Positions 1 to 4,030 of a stretch of 36,588 nucleotides of DNA are shown here, piece after piece. A program made the position numbers and the translations under genes. Below the pieces are notes generated by a model. The model saw only the letters and a program-made list of their open reading frames with translations, did not search any database and was not told where the DNA came from. Numbering within the stretch: position 1 is the stretch's first letter; each line of letters begins with the position of its first letter. The DNA is from a virus. The stretch lies in the IMG/VR virus record IMGVR_UViG_3300043434_000225, positions 1-36,588 of that record. The stretch is one strand, 5' to 3'.

Positions 1-140
1 AAGTCAGTGATTTTTTCACCATTACCTGTACCGTTTGGGTACCAGTGTGGTTCAGGTTCACGACCGTACCATGAATCTGCACCACCGCGGTCATATAAAG
101 CGCCGTGTCTATTACGATCGAACTGAATACCTTTAGTCAT
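1..140 (-). CDS. Small conserved phage protein, 3' end cut by window edge
   Basis: The reading frame starts at the ATG at 138-140, preceded by a strong AAGGAGA Shine-Dalgarno sequence, and runs off the left edge after 46 codons. It begins MTKGIQFDRNRHGALYDRGG and is rich in Gly, Arg, Trp and Tyr. I recall similar short proteins in T4-like phages but no assigned function. An early-type promoter at 170-205 lies just upstream, so it probably starts a transcript that continues outside the window. Confidence 0.75.
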   Translation of the reverse strand, partial: MTKGIQFDRNRHGALYDRGGADSWYGREPEPHWYPNGTGNGEKITD

Positions 141-169
141 ATAATAGTCTCCTTTTCAATTATAGAGAC

Positions 170-205
170 ATTATATCATATTTTCTAATTAATGTACACA
201 GTTTT
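170..205 (-). promoter_or_regulatory. Early-type promoter, copy 1
   Basis: On the minus strand the sequence reads TGTACATTAATTAG, then a short spacer, then TATAAT (170-175). This is the motif repeated at least nine times in the window. The spacing between TGTACA and TATAAT is 17 bp, as for sigma-70. It would start transcription near 163, upstream of the gene that begins at 140. It overlaps the end of the 101-aa gene. Confidence 0.7.
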
Positions 206-509
206 ATGCTTTAAATGCAGCATCATTAGCCTGAGCTACTACGATACCAGAACCAAAAATACGATTAAACTCGTTTTTTAGGTCTTCTTGAGGTTGACTG
301 ATAGCCAAAATTGAATTATCATATAGAGTAATTGTTCCTTCAGCATAAGGCATGAAGGGAGCAAATCCTACTGTCATTTTGCCATTTTCTGTTTGTCGAT
401 ATACTAAAGTAACTGCGTCAGAGATAACTTTCGCAGATTCTCCAGATGAAATTAAGTCGGCAATAACCTCTTCACCAGACACGAATTTAATTAAAACGAT
501 GTTAGCCAT
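204..509 (-). CDS. Sm-like fold protein, paralogue of the gene at 17024-17467
   Basis: This 101-aa protein has an AAGGACC ribosome site just before its ATG. Residues 4-18 (IVLIKFVSGEEVIAD), a central FAPFMPYAEG and the overall strand-rich pattern match the 147-aa protein at 17024-17467 (VLKLINGDELL, LAPYTHFAAD), so the two look like paralogues. The pattern (short beta strands, conserved G-[DE]-E near the start) resembles the LSm-like small proteins found in T4-like cyanophages; that fold assignment is inference. An RNA-binding role is possible but not shown. It overlaps the start of its own upstream neighbour by 8 nt. Confidence 0.7.
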   Translation of the reverse strand: MANIVLIKFVSGEEVIADLISSGESAKVISDAVTLVYRQTENGKMTVGFAPFMPYAEGTITLYDNSILAISQPQEDLKNEFNRIFGSGIVVAQANDAAFKA

Positions 510-702
510 ATAGGTCCTTTTCTATAATATATTCCATGTAAATTACGGCTTCGACTTCGTTAGTGAAGTGCCGTACGAAAAATTTTGTATCATCTAGGAT
601 ATGATTGCCTACGATTAGAAAGCTGTCATTTCCGAATACAGACAGCCTAAGCTGATAGTTTCCTCTGCGGATTGTTTTGAAAGATTTGATCACTTTATCC
701 AT
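502..702 (-). CDS. Hypothetical protein, 66 aa
   Basis: A short basic protein (MDKVIKSFKTIRRGNYQLRL at its start) without a motif I recognise. Its ATG lies 6 nt after a GC-rich hairpin (709-724) and I see no Shine-Dalgarno sequence, so it may be translated weakly or after read-through from hsp20. The 3' end overlaps the start of the next gene by 8 nt, the usual spacing in this genome, which supports it being real. Confidence 0.6.
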   Translation of the reverse strand: MDKVIKSFKTIRRGNYQLRLSVFGNDSFLIVGNHILDDTKFFVRHFTNEVEAVIYMEYIIEKDLYG

Positions 703-708
703 TATTAG

Positions 709-724
709 AGGGGCCGAAGCCCCT
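709..724 (-). terminator. GC-rich TTCG hairpin after hsp20
   Basis: On the minus strand AGGGGC-TTCG-GCCCCT forms a perfect 6-bp stem with a UUCG tetraloop, directly after the hsp20 stop codon. No long U-run follows, so it may be a weak terminator or an mRNA-stabilising hairpin. Confidence 0.55.
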
Positions 725-729
725 GCTCC

Positions 730-1197
730 TTAGTCTTCAGTTAAGAGTTGTTTCTCGTCCTTGAATAGAGGAAGCTCTTCGTCAATTGTAATGACCTTAG
801 GTTTCTTCTCTTCAGGGATAACATTCTCTAGACCGATGGTAAGGATCCCATCTTTGAACTTGGCTCCTCGAACTTCGACAGTCTCCGCAAGCTGCAGTTT
901 CTTAACGAATGAACGAGTACCAATTCCTTTGTGGAGGTATTGAACGTCTTTGTCTTGATTGGATTTTTCACCCTTGATTTCAAGAGAGCCGTCAACAACC
1001 TTGATTGTAATATCATCTTTGCTGAAACCAGCCACAGCGACTTCTACAACGTACTTGTTGTCGTCTACCTTAATGATATTATGAGGTGGGAATGATGTAG
1101 TTTGTTCTGCTTGGTTTAGCATGTTTTCTACGTCGTGAATGAATCGATCAAATCCTACAGATGCAGGCCATAATGTGTTTAAATGAAGTCTTGTCAT
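730..1197 (-). CDS. hsp20: Small heat shock protein, Hsp20/IbpA type
   Basis: A 155-aa ATP-independent holdase chaperone. The start resembles E. coli IbpA (short N-terminal arm with GFDRFIHDVEN), followed by an alpha-crystallin domain from about residue 38 to 130 with the IbpA-like segments VEVAVAGFSKDDITI, YLHKGIGTRSF and LQLAETVEVRGA, then a C-terminal tail. Length is close to bacterial class A small Hsps. It lies directly downstream of the tmRNA on the same strand, with an AAGGAG site about 9 nt before the ATG. Hsp20 genes are common in T4-like cyanophages and pelagiphages, where they are thought to help capsid assembly or protect proteins in infection; that role is inferred here. Confidence 0.93.
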   Translation of the reverse strand: MTRLHLNTLWPASVGFDRFIHDVENMLNQAEQTTSFPPHNIIKVDDNKYVVEVAVAGFSKDDITIKVVDGSLEIKGEKSNQDKDVQYLHKGIGTRSFVKKLQLAETVEVRGAKFKDGILTIGLENVIPEEKKPKVITIDEELPLFKDEKQLLTED

Positions 1198-1229
1198 TTT
1201 ATTTTTCTCCTTAGTTAAGCAAGATTTAA

Positions 1230-1250
1230 TATACTCTACCCCGAAGGCAT
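1230..1250 (-). terminator. Hairpin at the end of the tmRNA coding piece
   Basis: The minus strand reads CTCTATGCC-TTCG-GGGTAGAG, an 8-bp stem with one bulged G and a UUCG loop. It could be the last helix of the coding piece or a transcript-end hairpin. The bases after it are AT-rich but not a clean U-run. Coordinates are within a few bases. Confidence 0.5.
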
Positions 1251-1302
1251 AGAGAGTAGGTTATTCTGTTACGAGGAAACCTACCGAAACCCTAAGCAGC
1301 AA

Positions 1303-1335
1303 TTAAGCTGCTAAAGCGAATAACTCATCGTTTGC
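1303..1335 (-). other. tmRNA tag reading frame (ANDELFALAA-stop)
   Basis: Ten codons from the resume codon GCA to TAA encode ANDELFALAA. The E. coli tag is ANDENYALAA after its first alanine, so only two positions differ. The end ALAA is the degron recognised by ClpXP. The bases before the resume codon (AAGATAACT) resemble the upstream signal in bacterial tmRNA. Confidence 0.93.
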
Positions 1336-1415
1336 AGTTATCTTATTTATATTTTTTCGACTTCTTTGTCGGACGCCCTTATTCTATCTACCCCAATCGA
1401 AACCTGGTCAGGCCC

Positions 1416-1494
1416 ATTAGGAAACATACTACACCACAAGTTAGCAACAATACAGTGTGGTTATGGCGGTTGCTCGGCATTGTAGTATGTTTTC
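1416..1494 (-). other. Intervening transcribed segment of the permuted tmRNA
   Basis: These 79 nt separate the encoded CCA end (1495-1497) from the mature 5' base (1415). A perfect 12-bp inverted repeat, plus-strand AAACATACTACA (1422-1433) and TGTAGTATGTTT (1481-1492), forms a stem that would bring both processing sites together. In known permuted tmRNAs this segment is removed during maturation. Confidence 0.85.
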
Positions 1495-1546
1495 TGGTGG
1501 ACCTGGGCGGAATCGAACCGCCGTCTTGAAGTCCTTACCTTAGAGT

Positions 1547-1666
1547 TTACGTCGTTTTTGCTGTGTAAGGTCTACGATCTAAAAATTGCTTATCGTTGAC
1601 CTCGTATTCTGTGGTTGTTGTACAACCAACTAGTACTAAACTTGTTACTAATACTGCTAATTTCAT
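1547..1666 (-). CDS. Small lipoprotein, 39 aa
   Basis: The protein starts MKLAVLVTSLVLVGCTTTT: a short basic start, a hydrophobic stretch and a lipobox LVGC, so the mature peptide would be about 25 residues anchored through Cys15. GGAGA lies 5 nt before the ATG. The end of the gene runs into, or close to, the acceptor piece of the permuted tmRNA, so the two may share a transcript. The tiny size recalls phage outer-membrane spanins (Rz1-like) and superinfection-exclusion lipoproteins, but no Rz partner is visible and the role is unknown. A hairpin upstream covers the ribosome site. Confidence 0.78.
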   Translation of the reverse strand: MKLAVLVTSLVLVGCTTTTEYEVNDKQFLDRRPYTAKTT

Positions 1667-1668
1667 TT

Positions 1669-1713
1669 GTGTCTCCGAATAATTGAACTACATAATTATA
1701 TATCCGAAGACAC
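1669..1713 (-). promoter_or_regulatory. Hairpin masking the lipoprotein ribosome-binding site
   Basis: In minus-strand RNA, GUGUCUUCGGA (1703-1713) pairs over 11 positions, two of them G-U, with UUCGGAGACAC (1669-1679), leaving a 23-nt loop. The 3' arm contains the GGAGA Shine-Dalgarno sequence of the 39-aa lipoprotein. If transcription starts upstream of 1713 this would repress translation. A TATAAT at 1695-1700 inside the loop is an alternative start that would remove the 5' arm. Confidence 0.5.
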
Positions 1714-1734
1714 TTGAAAATTCATATACCTATT

Positions 1735-1754
1735 GGCATACGTCAAGGTATACC
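1735..1754 (-). other. Hairpin after the 46-aa gene
   Basis: GGTATAC-CTTGAC-GTATGCC forms a 7-bp stem (one G-U) directly after, and overlapping, the stop codon of the 46-aa gene. No U-run follows, so it may stabilise the 3' end or weaken read-through. Confidence 0.4.
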
Positions 1755-1894
1755 TATTCAGCAGAACCTTCTGCTGCACCCTTAAACTGTTCTTTAGCAA
1801 TGTTAACTGCTTTGTTTAAATTGGTTGCTACAAATAAACCGTTAGGTGTAGAGATAATGTAGCCGCCGTTTGCTTCTGTAATAGTTACGTTCAT
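1754..1894 (-). CDS. Hypothetical protein, 46 aa
   Basis: Starts MNVTITEANGGYIISTPNGL and ends in a Gly/Ala/Glu tail. It starts 1 nt after the stop of the omega-like gene and looks co-transcribed with it. The strand-turn-strand-helix look (YIIST, GLFVAT, NKAVNIAKEQF) is typical of small phage proteins. I know no function. The ribosome site is weak (GAAAGTG), so translation may be coupled. Confidence 0.62.
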   Translation of the reverse strand: MNVTITEANGGYIISTPNGLFVATNLNKAVNIAKEQFKGAAEGSAE

Positions 1895-1895
1895 G

Positions 1896-2123
1896 TTATT
1901 CACTTTCTTTATTGTTTACTTCAGTTTCAAATTCCTTAAGAGCCTCGTTGATAGGCTTATAAGGATACTTATTTAGCCTTCCCTCTTTAGCATCTAGAAA
2001 GTTTCGTTGTTTCGAAATTTCCTTAGCTCTTTGGGAAGCAGCTAAAATCATATCGTACACGCTGTGACCTTCTTTTTGAAGTTTCTCAGCGGTACCCCAA
2101 ACATCAATATTCAAATGTTCCAT
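1896..2123 (-). CDS. rpoZ-like: RNA polymerase omega subunit-like protein
   Basis: A 75-aa protein. Residues 23-36 (VYDMILAASQRAKE) align with the omega signature of E. coli RpoZ (RFDLVLVAARRARQ), and KPINEALKEFE near residue 56 aligns with TTVIALREIE. Omega wraps the C-terminus of beta-prime and helps polymerase assembly; a phage copy might bias or stabilise host RNA polymerase, perhaps for gp55-driven late transcription. Its ATG overlaps the stop of the bS21 gene (TAATG), so translation is probably coupled. The match is short and judged by eye, hence moderate confidence. Confidence 0.68.
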   Translation of the reverse strand: MEHLNIDVWGTAEKLQKEGHSVYDMILAASQRAKEISKQRNFLDAKEGRLNKYPYKPINEALKEFETEVNNKESE

Positions 2124-2371
2124 TAATATTTTTTCTCAGGTAACTGTTGTGAAGCTAGCTTTCTTAACCAACGCTTGCGAGCTTGGTTCTTTGCTTTCTT
2201 TCGAGCGATAGATGGCTTCTCGTATTCCATTCTTTCTCTGAGTTCTTGTAAAAGTCCAGAGTCTTGGATCTTGTTTCTAAAGCGTCTGAATGCTTTTTCG
2301 AACTGACCATCGGGCACGTTAACCTTTAGTCCTTGTTCGTCATTAATAGGCTTTTGTTTACGAGTAGCTAT
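2123..2371 (-). CDS. rpsU: Ribosomal protein bS21 homologue, apparent AUA start
   Basis: The segment LKVNVPDGQFEKAFRRFRNK aligns with E. coli S21 IKVRENEPFDVALRRFKRS, followed by the family's YEKPS..RKKAK..ARKRWLRKLA. S21 sits near the anti-Shine-Dalgarno region of 16S rRNA and helps initiation. The GTG at 2315-2317 would start inside the conserved region. An AAGGAG at 2379-2384 stands 7 nt before an ATA codon (2369-2371), and from there the frame reads (I)ATRKQKPIND and continues into S21, giving 82 aa. The frame is closed by TGA just upstream. No ATG, GTG or TTG occurs between. I therefore place the start at AUA, a very rare start. The GTG gives a 64-aa alternative. Confidence 0.85.
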   Translation of the reverse strand: MATRKQKPINDEQGLKVNVPDGQFEKAFRRFRNKIQDSGLLQELRERMEYEKPSIARKKAKNQARKRWLRKLASQQLPEKKY

Positions 2372-2394
2372 CTTCGTTCTCCTTCAATTTTTAT

Positions 2395-2428
2395 ATTATA
2401 CAATAATATCTAATTAAAGTAAATATAT
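2395..2428 (-). promoter_or_regulatory. Early-type promoter, copy 2 (bS21/omega)
   Basis: Minus strand: TTTACTTTAATTAG, spacer, TATAAT (2395-2400). Transcription would start near 2388, leaving a leader of about 17 nt that holds only the Shine-Dalgarno sequence of bS21. Confidence 0.65.
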
Positions 2429-2458
2429 TTTTGAGGTTTTACACTGGTTATCCTCTGC

Positions 2459-2542
2459 CAGCTTAACGGTCCTATGGTTAAGACATTCACCAACTTGACA
2501 TAACTGACTCTAAAGACCAGCTGTGAGAGGTTGGTATAGGAC
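2459..2542 (-). ncRNA. Structured intergenic RNA candidate, unknown family
   Basis: In minus-strand order GUCCUAU (2536-2542) can pair with AUAGGAC (2469-2475). Next to it ACCAAC (2530-2535) pairs with GUUGGU (2489-2494). CUUAAC (2477-2482) can instead pair with GUUAAG (2462-2467), placing AUAGGAC in a loop, so the first and third stems may exclude each other or form a pseudoknot. CAGCU (2519-2523) can pair with AGCUG (2459-2463). A late-promoter-like AATAAATA (2543-2550) stands right before it. It lies after ahpC and upstream of the bS21 promoter. I do not recognise a known riboswitch or tRNA; this could also be a 3' UTR fold. Confidence 0.45.
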
Positions 2543-2548
2543 TATTTA

Positions 2549-3133
2549 TTAGATTTTACCTACTAGATCCAAGCTAGGAGTTAGTGTTGCAGCTCCTTCA
2601 GCCCATTTAGCTGGACATGCTTCGTTTGGATTGTTTCTTGTGTAGATAGCAGCTTTGATCTTACGTACTAATTCATCAGCGTTTCTACCGATACCGTCTG
2701 CAGTTTGTTCAATGATAACCGCGATGCCATCTGGGTCTACAACAAAGGTAGAACGTTTAGCTAAACCAGAATTGCTGTCTAGTATATCAAAGACATCGTC
2801 TGTTAGAGAATGGTTAGCGTCACCAATTAATGGGTACTCTAGTTTCTTGATTGTATCAGAAGCGTCAGCCCAAGCTTTGTGAACAAAATGGGTATCAGTA
2901 GAAACTCCATATACATTTACACCTAGACCTTTAAGTTCTTCATAGTGGTCTTGTAAGTCACCTAACTCTGTAGGGCAAACAAACGTGAAGTCTGCTGGAT
3001 AGAAAAAGAAAACATTCCATGAGCCCTGAAAATGAGCTGATGTTAGGTCAATAAATTTGCCCGCTTGATAGGCTTGGCCATCCCACTGACGATATTCTAA
3101 AAATTCTTGTACATTGTGTCCTACGTTGATCAT
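2549..3133 (-). CDS. ahpC: Alkyl hydroperoxide reductase C, 2-Cys peroxiredoxin
   Basis: A 194-aa protein, close to E. coli AhpC along its full length. The peroxidatic Cys53 lies in FTFVCPTELGDL, and the resolving Cys173 in EACPAKW, followed by the C-terminal TPSLDLVGKI. It reduces hydrogen and alkyl peroxides in the cytoplasm and is normally recycled by AhpF or thioredoxin, neither seen here. The start is the ATG at 3131-3133, 6 nt after GGAG; a TTG 12 nt upstream overlaps that site and is rejected. It follows the pqqA terminator closely, leaving little room for its own promoter. Both catalytic Cys are intact, so it should be active. A peroxiredoxin is an uncommon phage cargo. Confidence 0.95.
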   Translation of the reverse strand: MINVGHNVQEFLEYRQWDGQAYQAGKFIDLTSAHFQGSWNVFFFYPADFTFVCPTELGDLQDHYEELKGLGVNVYGVSTDTHFVHKAWADASDTIKKLEYPLIGDANHSLTDDVFDILDSNSGLAKRSTFVVDPDGIAVIIEQTADGIGRNADELVRKIKAAIYTRNNPNEACPAKWAEGAATLTPSLDLVGKI

Positions 3134-3154
3134 ATCATTCTCCAATTATAAAAT

Positions 3155-3180
3155 AGAAAGGGGACCGAAGTCCCCTAATT
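3155..3180 (-). terminator. Rho-independent terminator after pqqA
   Basis: Minus strand: AGGGGAC-TTCG-GTCCCCT (3159-3176), a perfect 7-bp stem with a UUCG loop, followed by TTCTATTTTATAATT. It sits between the pqqA stop and the ahpC start. Confidence 0.8.
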
Positions 3181-3197
3181 CCCGTCCCGAACAGAAA

Positions 3198-3269
3198 TTA
3201 CTTGTTCATTACGTACATTGTTACTTCGAAGCCGAAGCGCATTTCAGTAGCAGCTGGTTTTGTCCACAT
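3198..3269 (-). CDS. pqqA: PqqA, precursor peptide of pyrroloquinoline quinone
   Basis: This 23-aa peptide begins MWTKPAATEMR and contains GFEVTMY. The same positions in Klebsiella PqqA read MWKKPA...R.GLEVTLY. Glu15 and Tyr19, the two residues that PqqE crosslinks to build PQQ, are both present with the canonical three-residue spacing. One peptide is consumed per PQQ molecule after binding PqqD. AAGGAG stands 7 nt before the ATG, a very strong site. No other pqq gene is in the window, so host PqqB-E would be needed. The gene is bracketed by terminators at 3343-3370 and 3155-3180 and so forms its own transcript. PQQ is the cofactor of methanol dehydrogenases. The peptide is short, but the match covers its whole length. 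Confidence 0.93.
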   Translation of the reverse strand: MWTKPAATEMRFGFEVTMYVMNK

Positions 3270-3324
3270 AGTAAATCTCCTTAATTAAGTTTTAATATCG
3301 ATTGTAGCAAATTAACTACATTAA

Positions 3325-3332
3325 TACTTATA
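3325..3332 (-). promoter_or_regulatory. Late-promoter-like element before pqqA
   Basis: TATAAGTA on the minus strand differs from the T4 late promoter TATAAATA at one base and lies about 55 nt upstream of the pqqA start, just after a terminator. A sigma-70-like TACAAT at 3301-3306 is an alternative without a good -35 box. Confidence 0.4.
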
Positions 3333-3342
3333 AGAAACTTCC

Positions 3343-3370
3343 AAAAACTCACTAATTAAAAGTATTAGTG
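3343..3370 (-). terminator. Rho-independent terminator after the 57-aa gene
   Basis: Minus strand: CACTAAT-ACTTTTA-ATTAGTG, a 7-bp stem, followed by AGTTTTTGG. It ends the unit running through the 57-aa gene and insulates pqqA. Confidence 0.65.
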
Positions 3371-3386
3371 TGGGATAATGATTTCA

Positions 3387-3560
3387 TTATTCTGCAGCTG
3401 GTTGTGGCTGAGATGCTTCTTGTGCGGCGATCTGTGCTTCGCCTTGCTGTTTGATTTTGACTACTAATGAAGCGATTTGGTCAAATGGGTGCTTACCCAA
3501 AGAAGCCAAGATTGTGTTAACTTCAGTCACAGTCAATTCTAATTTAATAATTTGTTCCAT
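3387..3560 (-). CDS. Conserved small phage protein, 57 aa
   Basis: Starts MEQIIKLELTVTEVNTILAS and continues LGKHPFDQIASLVVKIKQQ, with a Gln/Ala-rich tail. The pattern L-x-L-T-V-x-E-V-N-x-I-L-x-x-L-G-x-x-P resembles a small family often seen in phages of this type; I know no function. AAAGGA precedes the ATG. It begins 2 nt after the end of regA, so it is probably on the regA transcript. Confidence 0.7.
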   Translation of the reverse strand: MEQIIKLELTVTEVNTILASLGKHPFDQIASLVVKIKQQGEAQIAAQEASQPQPAAE

Positions 3561-3562
3561 TT

Positions 3563-3994
3563 TTATTCCTTTATATTACGTTTAACACCACCAATATTAT
3601 ACTTTGGTACTAGTTCCCATTCTGCTTTCTCTTTAAAAGAAACAACCTTTATTTGAGAAAGAGAAGCTTTTGGTTCTGCTTTAGATTTGTCTAAAATCTT
3701 TAGCAAGCCCCAATCTTGTAAGAGCTCCGCGATTACGTTGCGTCGCTCAATATCTGACATGGTAATATCTGACTCTTTGCCGTCTAAAGCAAATAGCTCT
3801 TTGAAGTGTACAATAAAGTACTTACCTTGTTTGTGTAAAATGTGGCATGACTGAAACAACTTCTTCTCTTTACGAGAAGCGATGCCGATACGAGTTAGAG
3901 TTTCTCTGACTTTCAGAAAGTTATCTGGTAGAATCAAGTCAACTTCCAACATTGCATCAGGTGTCCAATCATAATAAACCATTGCGATTGTCAT
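3563..3994 (-). CDS. regA: RegA translational repressor
   Basis: A 143-aa RNA-binding protein that blocks ribosome binding on early phage mRNAs. It matches T4 RegA (122 aa) along DNFLKVRETLTRIGIA, LFQSCHILHKQGKYFIVHFKEL, LLQDWGLLKI and WELVPKYNIG. Compared with T4 it has about 14 extra N-terminal residues; a later Met15 matches the T4 start, but the ribosome site AAGGAAAG favours 3994. It is the last gene of the clamp-loader block (gp45, gp44, gp62, regA), the same order as in T4. A perfect TATAAATA lies 37 nt upstream, suggesting late expression in addition to read-through. Confidence 0.95.
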   Translation of the reverse strand: MTIAMVYYDWTPDAMLEVDLILPDNFLKVRETLTRIGIASRKEKKLFQSCHILHKQGKYFIVHFKELFALDGKESDITMSDIERRNVIAELLQDWGLLKILDKSKAEPKASLSQIKVVSFKEKAEWELVPKYNIGGVKRNIKE

Positions 3995-4030
3995 AATAAA
4001 TTACTTTCCTTGTTTATCTTATTGTGTAAT

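Larger units (their letters stand above)
1225..1575 (-). ncRNA. ssrA: Circularly permuted (two-piece) tmRNA, approximate limits
   Basis: In minus-strand order: an acceptor piece comes first, with a T-arm GGCGG-TTCGATT-CCGCC and the acceptor strand CAGGTCC-A-CCA ending at 1495; then a 79-nt intervening segment (1416-1494); then the coding piece starting at 1415 with GGGCCTG, a D-loop-like ACCAGGTTTCGATTGGGG, the tag frame (1303-1335) and a P5-like hairpin AGCAGC/GCTGCT. GGGCCTG and CAGGTCC form a 7-bp acceptor stem with a G3-U70 pair, the alanyl-tRNA synthetase determinant. Order and pairing are those of permuted tmRNA genes, whose transcript is cut at the intervening segment to give two RNAs. 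The outer ends are estimates: the acceptor piece starts somewhere at about 1550-1575, and the coding piece probably ends at the hairpin near 1230-1250. Function: rescue of stalled ribosomes with SmpB. Confidence 0.92.

Noticed and set aside
761-943. Plus-strand open frames throughout, including those across hsp20, gp46, gp22 and gp18
   Set aside because: They lie opposite well-supported minus-strand genes, have no consistent ribosome sites, and their proteins look like complements of the real ones.
1344-1351. TATAAATA inside the tmRNA
   Set aside because: It lies in the AT-rich single-stranded stretch before the tag; a promoter here cannot be excluded but the RNA explains the bases.
1332-1529. 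65-aa plus-strand frame across the tmRNA
   Set aside because: It lies antisense to the permuted tmRNA, whose pairing and tag explain the sequence; its end (DLGGIEPPS) is the usual artefact of translating across a tRNA-like T-arm.
2123-2317. 64-aa bS21 version starting at GTG
   Set aside because: It cuts off part of the conserved N-terminal strand and has no ribosome site at the right distance.
2469-2542. A tRNA on either strand, suggested by the 7-bp stem GTCCTAT/ATAGGAC
   Set aside because: No T-loop, no D-arm and no CCA or plausible anticodon arm could be placed; kept only as an unknown structured RNA.
3134-3145. TTG start giving AhpC four extra residues
   Set aside because: The TTG overlaps the GGAG ribosome site that serves the ATG at 3131-3133.
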